Below are positions 1 to 8,468 of a stretch of DNA of 64,000 nucleotides, piece after piece. The DNA is from Planctomycetota bacterium (lineage in GTDB: Bacteria > Planctomycetota > PLA2). The stretch spans positions 124,001-188,000 of the forward strand of contig JAJFFF010000049.1 of assembly GCA_021776785.1 (NCBI GenBank). The letters run 5' to 3'. Position 1 is the first letter of the stretch, and each line of letters begins with the position of its first letter. The position numbers were made by a program, and so were the translations under genes. The notes beneath the pieces were generated by a model. That model did not search any database, had not been told where the DNA came from, and worked only from the letters and a program-made list of their open reading frames with translations.

Positions 1-231
1 CGCAAGCCGTTCTCGCTCGCGCGGTACTTGCTTGATCTCGACAGCCTGCTCTCGTGGAAGGACGTTCCGCCGGGACGATACACGCTCGAGGTGCGCTATC
101 ACTTTGATCGTGCGAAGGCGAAGAAGCGTGTGCGGATACCGCTACCCGATATCGACGCGGCCAAACATCCGTGGAATCACGCCCTCGAGATCGATCACGT
201 GGTGACGGCCGAGCTCACCGTAGCGGCTTAG
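1..231 (+). CDS. C-terminal end of an unknown protein (5' partial)
   Basis: The frame is open from the first base and ends at a TAG at 229-231, so this is the last ~76 residues of a gene that begins upstream of the window. The tail is hydrophilic, with a 'PPGRYTLEVRY' stretch that reads like a strand of a beta-sandwich domain, followed by a Lys/Arg-rich segment. I recognise no family. Its last 17 nt overlap the end of the convergent DUF3179 gene, which suggests both stop codons are placed correctly. Confidence 0.7.
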   Translation, partial: RKPFSLARYLLDLDSLLSWKDVPPGRYTLEVRYHFDRAKAKKRVRIPLPDIDAAKHPWNHALEIDHVVTAELTVAA

Positions 232-1153
232 CCGGATACACGTCGCCCTTGGGATAAAATCCGCGCCAGCGTTGTTGCAGCCAAGGCGTGATGGCGATCG
301 GGTCCAGCGCATGCTTGCCATCCGCGCTGCGCCCGGTCGCCAAAAACCAAACCAGACCGTCTTGATCGATGACTTGTTTGTTTTTGAGCATGAACCGGCG
401 CTTGCCTGCCGCGAAGGCGGTCGCGCTCATCATCTCTTTGTCGAGATGAATGACCACCGCGCGTCCGCCAAACTGATCTTGAAGAAACGGCGCGCGCTGC
501 AGCACGCCGTACGGGTACATCTTCGTCGTGTCGCCCTGCCCCAACACCCAACCGTACGCGCGCGGCTTGTCGCGCAGGCCAAAGTGGCCCATGAACCGGC
601 TTCCTTTTGGGCCAGTGAGCACTTTGGTTTTCGGGTACTGTTTTTTCCAATCGGCCCACGTCATGACGCGGCTCGGAAAGAACGTGAGCTGATCGCCTTT
701 GCGCTTGCCCTTGATGGCGCGGCCGGTCGTGTGCAGCCACAGCGTCCGGGTCTTCTTGTCGTACATGATGAACGACTTCTTGAAGAGCACGCCCTCGTGA
801 CCGAAGCTCAGTGTCTCGTCTTTGATTTTGCGGCTATACACGATAGCCGTTTGGCAGAGCACTCACCATGAGACCGTGAGCGGCTTCTTGCCGCACACGA
901 TGTTCGCGAGTTCGTGGCGCCCCATGATCGAAATCGGAAACGCTTGCGCGTCGCCGTCCACCACAACACCGATGACGGGCTCTTTCTCGCCGATTCCTTT
1001 CGCCTTGTCGACCGGCGTGAGGACGGGGTCGAACAAGACGGGAAACCCATCGCGCGGAACGACCTGGCGTGCGAGACGGTCGTACTCTTCTTCGATGTCG
1101 GCGTTCGCAACCGAAGACACGACGAGGAAGAGGAGAAGGCAACGGATACGCAT
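215..1153 (-). CDS. DUF3179-family protein, probable selenoprotein (in-frame UGA = Sec97)
   Basis: A 312-residue secreted protein of the DUF3179 family (function unknown), read through one UGA at 865-863. The ATG at 1153 opens a signal peptide ('MRIRCLLLFLVVSSVANA'). The halves on either side of the UGA are in the same frame and together give a complete family member: 'GFPVLFDP' and 'GVVVDGDAQAFPI' before it, and 'TAIVYSR', 'GVLFKKSFIMYD', 'TLWLHTTG' and 'MTWADWKK' after it. In DUF3179 the site normally reads like '(T/S)Y-C-P-L-C-G-(T/S)-A-V-V-F'; here it is 'SW-UGA-VLCQTAIVY', so UGA replaces the first Cys of CxxC and Cys100 is kept. A SECIS-like hairpin follows directly (831-849). Read as a plain stop, translation would give two useless fragments. 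The alternatives are a point-mutated pseudogene or a sequencing error. The family assignment is from memory of its conserved motifs. The stop (TGA 215-217) overlaps the convergent upstream gene by 17 nt. Confidence 0.82.
831..849 (-). promoter_or_regulatory. Candidate bacterial SECIS element
   Basis: In the mRNA of the DUF3179 gene, 13 nt after the UGA (865-863), there is a perfect 7-bp stem CGGCUAU/AUAGCCG (849-843 with 837-831) closing a 5-nt loop CGUGU (842-838). The apical loop begins 20 nt after the UGA and has a G among its first two bases. Both agree with the published consensus for bacterial SECIS elements (a G within the first two loop bases, a loop roughly 16-37 nt after UGA). The hairpin lies inside the coding sequence, as bacterial SECIS elements must. 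Confidence 0.72.
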
Positions 1154-1202
1154 GCCCGCAGTATAGAGCGGCGGCGGGCGGCCCGTGTGCAACGTTCTCG
1201 TG

Positions 1203-1823
1203 CTACGGAACCTTGCGCCATCCGCCGGTTTTCGGAATCGGCGCGGCGTCCTGAGCCTGCTTTACGTCCTTGACCGAGGCGGTGTAAAGGGTGCCGCGTT
1301 CATCCACGGCGAACGCGTGGTCGCCGGTTTTTCCCGGTTCGATCGGCCAAGCGTACGCCACCCAGGCGCGTTCGGCGCGCGCCGCATCCACAACGCCCGC
1401 CCGAAAGCCGCCGTCGTCGTGTTCCCAGGCCCAGCCGTCGCGTGTCGGCAGGGCCATCTTGAATTCGTAGCCGGCCCGCCGCACGGCGCCGCGCTTGACA
1501 AGTTCGAACGCCGGCGGCAATACCGCGGGCAAAAATGTCCTCGCGCCGCGCACGCCTACCTTGCCGGCCAACTCGGCAAAGCCGCCATACTCTCCGGTGC
1601 CGTTGTTGTTTTCATCGGCGGGCGCCGCCTGTTGGAACTGCGCCTGCGCCGCGACGAGGTGGCGCAGCATCGCTTGCACGGCGATTTCGGCGGCGGCGGC
1701 CGGAAACGACTCGTCGCGAAACGTCTCCACGGAGTCGTCGTCGCGTGACTCCTCGTCCGCGTTTCCACAAGCCGTGCACAGGAGTGCAACGACCCACATG
1801 GACGCAATCAGTCCCAATCGCAT
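1203..1823 (-). CDS. Putative lipoprotein with pilin-like C-terminal region
   Basis: A 206-residue protein starting at ATG 1823. The N-terminus is a hydrophobic signal ending in 'LLCTAC', a slightly off-consensus lipobox, followed by an acidic linker. A helix ('AEIAVQAMLRHLVAAQAQFQQA') then leads into 'NGTGEYGGFAELAG' and a beta-rich C-terminus ending in 'DERGTLYTASVKD'. The helix-then-'GxY'-then-sheet order resembles major-pseudopilin-like extracytoplasmic proteins common in planctomycetes, but no FTLIE prepilin motif is present. It lies 12 nt upstream of the VPS10/BNR gene's stop, on the same strand, so it is transcribed after that gene. Function unknown. Confidence 0.8.
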   Translation of the reverse strand: MRLGLIASMWVVALLCTACGNADEESRDDDSVETFRDESFPAAAAEIAVQAMLRHLVAAQAQFQQAAPADENNNGTGEYGGFAELAGKVGVRGARTFLPAVLPPAFELVKRGAVRRAGYEFKMALPTRDGWAWEHDDGGFRAGVVDAARAERAWVAYAWPIEPGKTGDHAFAVDERGTLYTASVKDVKQAQDAAPIPKTGGWRKVP

Positions 1824-1834
1824 GTGCTTAGACG

Positions 1835-4800
1835 TTAGTCCTCGTTCGTTTCATGCAGCCACGGGTACCGGCTCTTGCTCTTGGTGAACGCGCGTTCCGC
1901 CTCCATCTCTTCTTCCGCGTTGACGAACGCGATCCAGCGCGCGTCCTCGTGTTCGGGGTCGATGCGAACCGAAATCACACGCGACCATACGCGGTCGCCC
2001 GCCTTGAGCTCCACGCGGTAGCTCCCCGGCTGCACGCGCGGCCCGCCACGGAAAAAACGCCCGCGCCGGCCAGTCGGACGATTCGCCCGGAGATCCCAAC
2101 GCACGACGTTCCAGCCGGCCTCCATCGTCGGCGTGAGGTCGCGCACAACCTTTCCTTCGGGCCCGAACACGCGCATCGTGACATCGCTGCGCTTGTTTTT
2201 GAGCCAGAACTGGAGGCTCGCGCCCGAGAGAGGATTGGTCCCGGTGAAAGTTCGCGCCGCGCCGCGCGAAAGATCCGGACGCCATTGAATGGCCGCACTC
2301 GGTTGGAACAGGTGCACGTCGGAGGCACGGACTGTGTCGGTCATCTGACGCAGCCCGCTCACGTCGAGAACCCACAGACTGCGTCCGTGTGTCGCGGCCA
2401 CGATCTCGGGCATCTTGCGATGCAACGCGAAGCCGTGGACGGCGACCGTGGGAAGGTTCGTGTTGAGGCTGAACCATGTCTTGCCGCGGTCGAGCGATGC
2501 CCACGCCCCCATCTCGGTTCCGAGATAGAGAAGGTTCGGGTTCTGTAGATCCTCCTTTAGGACACGGGTGGTCCCCGCGTGCTTAGGAAGCTTGTCGTGA
2601 AGCGGCAACCAGGTCGCGCCATAGTTTTTGGTGACGTACACATGCGGCCGGTCATCGTCGGAACGGTGACCGTCGCACACCAAGTACGCACGACCGGCGG
2701 AGAAACGGGACGTTTCGATGTGGTTGATCCAACGACGCTCCGGCAACCAGTGACGCAACGGTTTGCTGCCGTCATCCGCCTTGGCTTTCTCGCTTGAGCC
2801 GGCACGGGTGCGCTCCGCGCGTGCTTGCGCGCGCTCTTTCAACCCCGCGTCCAACTCCTTCGCCGTGATGACGCCATCTTTGTCCCGATCGAATCGATCG
2901 CGCATCCCGGTAGCACCCTGGGGCCACTCGTCGGCCTGAATCGCGCCGTCCCCGTTCGCGTCGAACCGCGAAAGCATCGCCGTCACGCGCTCGGCGCGCC
3001 GCGTCGCGGTCGGGTCAACGACTGTCACGGGCTTCTTGTCCGTGGCTTTGGCTTTTTTATCGTTGGCGCCGTTGCCTCCGTTGCCGCCGTTGGCCGGACC
3101 GTTCGGCTTCGCGGCTCCCGCGACTTTTTTGGCGGGTGTCACGGTCCCGATCGGGACGGCCGGACGCGGCTCGGTTTTCTTCGCGACGGGCTTGGTTTCC
3201 TTTTTCGCTTTCACAACCGGCTTCGGATCCGGCAACAGATTCGTCCAGGTGTGGCCGCCGTCGCGCGTCCCATGCAGAGCGCCGTCGTCGGTTCCGACAT
3301 AGAGCACGTTGGAATCGAGCGACGACTCCGCGAGGGCGGTCGCGCTTCCGCGTTTGGTCGCGGTGATGTTGGGCGAAATGGCCTTCATTCCGTTCCCGCG
3401 ATCGAGCGAGCGGAACACGACGTTGCCCGCCGTGTAGTAAATCTTGGTGTTGTGATGGGACAGCACAAACGGCGTGCGCCAGTTGAAGCGATAGCGCACC
3501 TGGCGCGTCCCGCGCGGACGAATGCCGACATATTCGGCGCTGGCTAGGTTGCGGCGCGCGATGTCGCCGTTCTGGCTCTCCAGATACACGCGATCCGGGT
3601 TGTTTTGATCGACGCGGCACACAAAACCGTCCCCGCCGCCGATGCGGCCCCAGTCCGTGTTGCCCGGTCCAGCGCCGTGCCGGACGCGGCTCGGCCCGCC
3701 CCAGCTTCCGTTGTCCTGAAGTCCGCCATAGACGCGGTAGTTGAGACGGGGTCCGACGCCCACGTGATAGAACTGACCGATCGCGACGTGGTTTAGGTGA
3801 TCCCACTTGGCACCGCGGTCATACGACACGTAGATGCCGCCGTCGTTGCCCAAAATCATGTGACGACCGTCGGTCGGATTGATCCAGAGAGCGTGGTGGT
3901 CCGGGTGCGCGCCGCGACCGCCGTCGTTCGTCAACGTCGCGCCGCCGTCACTCGAACGCCACACACGAATGCCCAACACCCACAGACGCTTGTCATCGCT
4001 GGGGTCCACGCGCAGTTCGCTAAAGTACATCGGCCGGGGATTGCACGAGTTCACGCGCTTCCAAGAATCCCCGCCGTCTTCGGACCGGTAGATGCCGCCG
4101 TAGTCGTGGCCCTTCGGACCCTGTTGGTCCTGCATGTTGGCGCGTTGTCCGTTCAACATCGCCGCGAACGGGCTCCGCCCGGGCTGGCCGTTCGGCCCTT
4201 TCGGACGCATGCCCAACTTGAGTTCGACCGCGACACTCTTCCCGCCGCGCACAACATCGAGCTTGACGGTGTTGCCCGCGACGAAGCCGCGGATCGTTTT
4301 CAACAGCTCGTTGTAGTTGTGAATGCGGACGGTGTTCACGCCCAAGATGATGTCGTCTTTTTGGAGCCCTGCTTTGCTGGCGGGGCCGTCCTTGGTGATC
4401 GAGGTCATTTTCGCGCCGACCTCGGCGTTCGCGCCTGTAATTCCCATGAAGGGCGAGTCGGCCGGCGCTTGGCCGGACTTCTCGCTCTCCAACACCATGT
4501 ACACGACCTTGGAGTCTTTGCGGTAGTAGTCGAGTCCGATGCGGCCGATGGCGACACTCGGGAGCCCGTTGGTTACGCGTTGAAAGGTCTGGCCGGCGTC
4601 GGTTGATTTCCAGAGTCCCGAACCGGGGCCCCAACGGACGGCCGGCGAATTCGTGTCAAATCCGTCGCGCTGCCGCTGCCACGTCGCCACCAACAACGTG
4701 TTGGGCTGCGCGGGATCCAACTGCACGTCGATCACGCCCGTCTGGTCGTCGATGTAGAGAATGTTGCTCCACGTCTTGCCGCCATCGGTCGTCTTGAACA

Positions 4801-5368
4801 ATCCGCGTTCTTTGTTCTTGCCCCAGCAGCGCCCCATTGCTCCGACGTACACGATGTTCTCGTCTTGCGGGTGGATCGCGATCTGTCCGATCTGGAACGA
4901 CTTTTTTAGGCCAACGTTTTTCCACGTTGTGCCGCCGTCGACCGACTTGTACACGCCGTCGCCCCACGAAACGGAGTTGCGCGGGTTCGCTTCACCGGTG
5001 CCGAGATACAGCACATCCGGGTTGCTCGGCGCGACGGCGAAGTCGCCAATGGAAACGGTCGCTTCTTTGTCAAACTGGTGTTCAAACGAGACGCCGTTGT
5101 TCGTCGTTTTCAAGAGACCGCCCGAAGCCGTCGCCGCCCACCACGTGCTGCGGTCTTTGGGATGCACCGCGAGTGCCGTGATGCGTCCGCCCATGTTGGC
5201 CGGACCGATGGCGCGCCAACGCAACTTGGAGAGCCACGGGGCAGCGCCCTTTTTTGCGGCCGGAGCGTTGGCTTTCGGCGCGGAGACGCGCGCGGAGGTC
5301 GCATCCTGCGCCGACGTGTGGGCACAGAGCGAGATGAGAAACAGAGCGACGATTACCGATCGGATCAC
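1835..5368 (-). CDS. Secreted VPS10/BNR-repeat protein with inserted PDZ domain and EF-hand pair
   Basis: A 1,177-residue exported protein. The start is GTG 5368, preceded by GGAGG at 7-nt spacing; a nearby ATG is out of frame. After the signal peptide come Asp-box (BNR) repeats of the sortilin/VPS10 type: 'KSVDGGTTW', 'KTTDGGKTW', 'KSTDAGQTF', 'RSEDGGDSW', 'GTRDGGHTW' and 'ASLDRGKTW'. These build a beta-propeller of the photosystem-stability/YCF48-like superfamily. A PDZ domain is inserted at about residues 306-390 ('GPASKAGLQKDDIILGVN'). A Lys/Pro/Ala-rich linker (~730-790) precedes two EF-hands (~793-843: 'DANGDGAIQADEW' and 'DRDKDGVITAKEL'). The end (~1070-1150) is FlgD/Ig-like ('GWNVVRWDLRAN'). 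Such proteins are often annotated as glycosyl hydrolases, but no catalytic residues support that here; binding or proteolysis-related roles are equally possible. Confidence 0.93.
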   Translation of the reverse strand: MIRSVIVALFLISLCAHTSAQDATSARVSAPKANAPAAKKGAAPWLSKLRWRAIGPANMGGRITALAVHPKDRSTWWAATASGGLLKTTNNGVSFEHQFDKEATVSIGDFAVAPSNPDVLYLGTGEANPRNSVSWGDGVYKSVDGGTTWKNVGLKKSFQIGQIAIHPQDENIVYVGAMGRCWGKNKERGLFKTTDGGKTWSNILYIDDQTGVIDVQLDPAQPNTLLVATWQRQRDGFDTNSPAVRWGPGSGLWKSTDAGQTFQRVTNGLPSVAIGRIGLDYYRKDSKVVYMVLESEKSGQAPADSPFMGITGANAEVGAKMTSITKDGPASKAGLQKDDIILGVNTVRIHNYNELLKTIRGFVAGNTVKLDVVRGGKSVAVELKLGMRPKGPNGQPGRSPFAAMLNGQRANMQDQQGPKGHDYGGIYRSEDGGDSWKRVNSCNPRPMYFSELRVDPSDDKRLWVLGIRVWRSSDGGATLTNDGGRGAHPDHHALWINPTDGRHMILGNDGGIYVSYDRGAKWDHLNHVAIGQFYHVGVGPRLNYRVYGGLQDNGSWGGPSRVRHGAGPGNTDWGRIGGGDGFVCRVDQNNPDRVYLESQNGDIARRNLASAEYVGIRPRGTRQVRYRFNWRTPFVLSHHNTKIYYTAGNVVFRSLDRGNGMKAISPNITATKRGSATALAESSLDSNVLYVGTDDGALHGTRDGGHTWTNLLPDPKPVVKAKKETKPVAKKTEPRPAVPIGTVTPAKKVAGAAKPNGPANGGNGGNGANDKKAKATDKKPVTVVDPTATRRAERVTAMLSRFDANGDGAIQADEWPQGATGMRDRFDRDKDGVITAKELDAGLKERAQARAERTRAGSSEKAKADDGSKPLRHWLPERRWINHIETSRFSAGRAYLVCDGHRSDDDRPHVYVTKNYGATWLPLHDKLPKHAGTTRVLKEDLQNPNLLYLGTEMGAWASLDRGKTWFSLNTNLPTVAVHGFALHRKMPEIVAATHGRSLWVLDVSGLRQMTDTVRASDVHLFQPSAAIQWRPDLSRGAARTFTGTNPLSGASLQFWLKNKRSDVTMRVFGPEGKVVRDLTPTMEAGWNVVRWDLRANRPTGRRGRFFRGGPRVQPGSYRVELKAGDRVWSRVISVRIDPEHEDARWIAFVNAEEEMEAERAFTKSKSRYPWLHETNED

Positions 5369-5508
5369 GAGACATCCTCCCTTGGCCCTTCATTGCACCA
5401 CTTGTTGTCGATCCGGGTCAACGACGGAACAGTCCGCGCGCACGAGGAACAGCGAATTCGTCCATTCTGCGCAGCTTGGCGCCCCGTGCGCGCCTACAAT
5501 GGGCCGCC

Positions 5509-6018
5509 ATGAGCGCGAAAGAGTTCCTCGCGTACTTCGGCGTCGCTCTCGTGATCGTCGGCGGGTGCTGGCTGTATTTTGGACCGCCCTCGCCGAAAGA
5601 GCGCGCGAGCGAATATGACGAGGTTGTGAAGCGTCACCGGGCCGATCTTGAAGCCCGCAAGGACCCGCGGCTGCGCGAGGCGGGACGGCTCATGAAGGGG
5701 TTTAGCGGCGCGATCGAGAGTTTTCAAAGAGACCGCGCGCGACACTTCGCCGCACTGAAGTCGGGAGACCTCGCCAAGATTCGAGCGCTGCATGTCCCAA
5801 AGATTGCGCGCACGATCACGCACGTCACCGCGCGCTCCATGGCCGAACGTCTTGCCGCGACCAAGATCGATGATCTCAAGAATAGTTTCGAGCAGTCCCG
5901 AGGCGGCCCGGTCGTGGTTAACGTGTCGCTGGACCGTTCGCTCGTGGCGACTCTTCACGCAACCGACGACGGCACATGGCTCGCCACGCGCCCGTGGTTT
6001 GCTCCCGATAACCGGTAG
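5509..6018 (+). CDS. Hypothetical single-pass membrane protein
   Basis: A 169-residue protein from ATG 5509, divergent from the VPS10/BNR gene. Residues ~6-24 form one transmembrane helix ('FLAYFGVALVIVGGCWLYF'). A charged, probably helical extracytoplasmic region follows and then a short beta-rich end ('PVVVNVSLDRSLVATLHATD'). I chose this ATG because the membrane segment follows it directly; an upstream GTG-type start would add 11 Arg-rich residues. No family is recognised. It ends 63 nt before the beta-CASP RNase gene and could be cotranscribed with it. Confidence 0.75.
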   Translation: MSAKEFLAYFGVALVIVGGCWLYFGPPSPKERASEYDEVVKRHRADLEARKDPRLREAGRLMKGFSGAIESFQRDRARHFAALKSGDLAKIRALHVPKIARTITHVTARSMAERLAATKIDDLKNSFEQSRGGPVVVNVSLDRSLVATLHATDDGTWLATRPWFAPDNR

Positions 6019-6080
6019 CTTCTCCCCGTCGCCCGCGTTGGTGCTTGTCACCGTCACGGCAAGATGCGTTACTTGAATGC

Positions 6081-7490
6081 ATGCACGTTCAGTTTTGCGG
6101 AGCAGCCCAAGAAGTCACGGGCTCCTGCCATCTCGTCGAAGTTGGAAAAAAGAAACTGCTGCTCGACTGCGGCCTGATCCAAGGGCGTCGCAACGATGAA
6201 CTTCGCAACAGCGAGGAGTTCCCGTTCGACCCGGCCTCGATTGACGCCGTCGTCTTAAGCCACGCGCATCTCGATCACAGCGGGCGGCTACCGCTTCTCG
6301 TGAAGCGTGGGTTCAACGGGCCCATCTTTGGCCAGCGTGCAACCGGCGATCTCGGGCGCATCCTGTTGGACGATGCCGCGTACTTGCTGGGCAAAGAAGC
6401 GACGTGGGAAAACCGTAAGCGGCAACGGCAACGCAAGCCGCCGGTCGAACCGCTCTACAGCGATGACGACGCACGCAAGGCGATGCGTCGCTTCAAGCGC
6501 CTCGATTACCATGCGCCGCGCGAGATTTTGCCCGGCGTCACACTCACCCTGCACGACGCGGGTCACATCCTCGGTTCTTCGATTGTCGATCTCGATCTCA
6601 AAGCGGACGGCAAGCAGCGTCGCTTGGTGTTCTCGGGGGATCTGGGGCACCGCGACGCGCCGATCCTGCGTGACTTCGAGCTCCTCGACTCCGCGGATCT
6701 CGTGCTGATGGAAGGCACGTACGGCAATCGCCTTCACCGCCCGTGGAACGACACGTACGAAGAACTGCGCGCCGTGTTCACGTCCGCCGACGCGCGACGC
6801 GGCAACATCTTGATTCCGGCGTTCGCGATTGGGCGTACGCAGAACCTGCTCTACTTGTTTTCAAAGTACTACGACGAGTGGGAACTCGATCGATGGTCGA
6901 TCTTTCTCGACAGCCCGATGGCGATTCGGGCCACGGATGTGTACGCGATTCACACCGACCTCTACGACAAAGAGGCCGTGCAGGTGTGGCGCCCGCACGA
7001 CAACGACCGGTTGCTTCCCAATCTGCAGTACTGCCCGAGCTCGCAGCACTCGCAACGGCTCAACACGATGAAGCAGGGCGCGATCATCATCGCGGGCAGC
7101 GGGATGTGCACCGGCGGACGAATCAAACATCACCTAAAGCACCACGTGTGGAAGGACACCACGCACGTGATGATCATGGGCTACCAGGCGCACGGCACGC
7201 TCGGGCGTGCGATCGTTTCAGGCGCCGATGAGATTCGACTCTGGGGCGAGACCGTCAAGGTGGCCGCCAAGATTCATACGGTCGGCGGACTGTCCGCGCA
7301 CGCGGATGCCGACGGCCTTCGGACGTGGTACCGCGCGTTTCAGAACAAACCGCCCGTCGCCTTGGTTCACGGCGAGGCCGACACGATGCGCGCGCTCGCC
7401 AAGACGATGCACGACGAAGACGGCGCCAAGGCGAAGGTTCCCGCTCTTGGGGAGACGATCGACTTGGCGCACGTCGGAAGTTCGTTCTAG
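6081..7490 (+). CDS. Metallo-beta-lactamase/beta-CASP RNase (CPSF73-like)
   Basis: A 469-residue protein of the MBL-fold beta-CASP group (YSH1/CPSF-73-like RNA exonucleases in bacteria). The zinc signature 'SHAHLDHSG' is at about residues 59-67. Other MBL/beta-CASP elements are 'DAGHILGSS', 'FSGDLGHRD', 'LMEGTYGNR', 'IPAFAIGRTQ', 'SGMCTGGRI' and 'GLSAHADADGL'. It likely processes RNA in the cytoplasm using two zinc ions. ATG 6081 places 'MHVQFCGAAQEVTGSC' at the N-terminus, the usual first beta-strand of the family; an upstream start would add 12 residues without homology. It is convergent with the secretin-like gene, with only 2 nt between the stop codons. Confidence 0.94.
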   Translation: MHVQFCGAAQEVTGSCHLVEVGKKKLLLDCGLIQGRRNDELRNSEEFPFDPASIDAVVLSHAHLDHSGRLPLLVKRGFNGPIFGQRATGDLGRILLDDAAYLLGKEATWENRKRQRQRKPPVEPLYSDDDARKAMRRFKRLDYHAPREILPGVTLTLHDAGHILGSSIVDLDLKADGKQRRLVFSGDLGHRDAPILRDFELLDSADLVLMEGTYGNRLHRPWNDTYEELRAVFTSADARRGNILIPAFAIGRTQNLLYLFSKYYDEWELDRWSIFLDSPMAIRATDVYAIHTDLYDKEAVQVWRPHDNDRLLPNLQYCPSSQHSQRLNTMKQGAIIIAGSGMCTGGRIKHHLKHHVWKDTTHVMIMGYQAHGTLGRAIVSGADEIRLWGETVKVAAKIHTVGGLSAHADADGLRTWYRAFQNKPPVALVHGEADTMRALAKTMHDEDGAKAKVPALGETIDLAHVGSSF

Positions 7491-7492
7491 CT

Positions 7493-8335
7493 TTATTGCG
7501 CCGGCGCTTGATCGAGTTTTTCGATCGCTTTCCGAATGCGGATCATTTCGGCGCGCGACGCCGTCACCGCGACCGCATTGAGCGGGTCGTAGCTGGCAAA
7601 ACGCGCCGACACGGCCTGGGGTGCGGCGTGCGTCTTGCGCCCGGTCATGGTCGGAGCGATCGGTGCGTACAGCACCCGCAACACACCGACCACCGTCCCC
7701 GGCTTGACGTGATTGAGGCGGATCACGGCCATTTCTTGTTCGGCCGACGCGCCGAGCTTCTCGGCCTCTAAGACCACGCGGATCATGGCGCGCACGTTGG
7801 GCGCGAGGTCGGCGATGACGATGCTATGCCGCAGCGTGCCGATCCGACCCACCCCCGCGGGCGAAGACAACATGGAAAGCGCTGTCCTCAGGTGCTGCAG
7901 GCGCACGGGATCCGAGACCGGTACGACACAGGCCACGTACTCCGAGTCGCCACTGTTCTCGTTGAGCAGCGTCCGGTAGTCCACCCACTTGACGCGCTGT
8001 TTCGTGTACAGCTTCGAGTCACGAGAGCCGACGACCCAGTAGATCTCGCTTCCCTTCCGACCGCCCGCAATCAGCCGGATGTCGTAGTAGAGGAGAATCG
8101 CGCGGTACGCGTCGAAACGCCCGCCGTCGGTGATCTTGTGCTCGATCGGCGTCGCTATCATCTGCGTGCGCAAGCTCGGAGAATTCGGGTTCCAGAGCAA
8201 AGTCTTCCCGGTCTCTTTGCCGACACGCGTGAGCACATCGTGAAGCGGTGTGTCGGCGGCGATGACGATCGCGTCGTGAGATTTAGCAGCCGGCGCCGCA
8301 AGCGCCAGCAAGAGAATCCATCCAGTCGTTTTCAT
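7493..8335 (-). CDS. Orphan secretin N-domain (GspD-like) protein
   Basis: A 280-residue exported protein from ATG 8335 (signal peptide 'MKTTGWILLLALAAPAAKS'). It resembles the periplasmic N-domains of type II secretion secretins. An N0-like region ('IVIAADTPLHDVLTRVGKETG') is followed by two N1/N2-like ring-building motifs ('YVACVVPVSDP...LRTALSMLSSP...SIVIADLAPNVRAMIRVV' and 'AVIRLNHVKPGTVVGVLRVLY...NAVAVTASRAEMIRIRKAIEKLD'). The membrane-spanning secretin barrel is absent, so on its own it cannot form an outer-membrane channel. It may partner with a secretin encoded elsewhere or be a truncated paralogue. Assignment is by pattern. Confidence 0.85.
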   Translation of the reverse strand: MKTTGWILLLALAAPAAKSHDAIVIAADTPLHDVLTRVGKETGKTLLWNPNSPSLRTQMIATPIEHKITDGGRFDAYRAILLYYDIRLIAGGRKGSEIYWVVGSRDSKLYTKQRVKWVDYRTLLNENSGDSEYVACVVPVSDPVRLQHLRTALSMLSSPAGVGRIGTLRHSIVIADLAPNVRAMIRVVLEAEKLGASAEQEMAVIRLNHVKPGTVVGVLRVLYAPIAPTMTGRKTHAAPQAVSARFASYDPLNAVAVTASRAEMIRIRKAIEKLDQAPAQ

Positions 8336-8468
8336 GTTTATGTCTCCGCGTGTCTGACGACTCGGAAACTCTCGATCATGCAAACGACCGGACGAAATTT
8401 TCAGACGCGGTGCAGATCCACGGCTTCGCGAGCCGCTCGCCGCACCGGTGACTGGCTCGACGGGGTTG

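Noticed and set aside
863..1153. Treating the DUF3179 gene as two separate genes or a plain pseudogene
   Set aside because: The two halves are in one frame, no other stop or frameshift occurs, the UGA falls exactly on a Sec-compatible Cys, and a SECIS-like hairpin follows. A point mutation remains possible but explains less.
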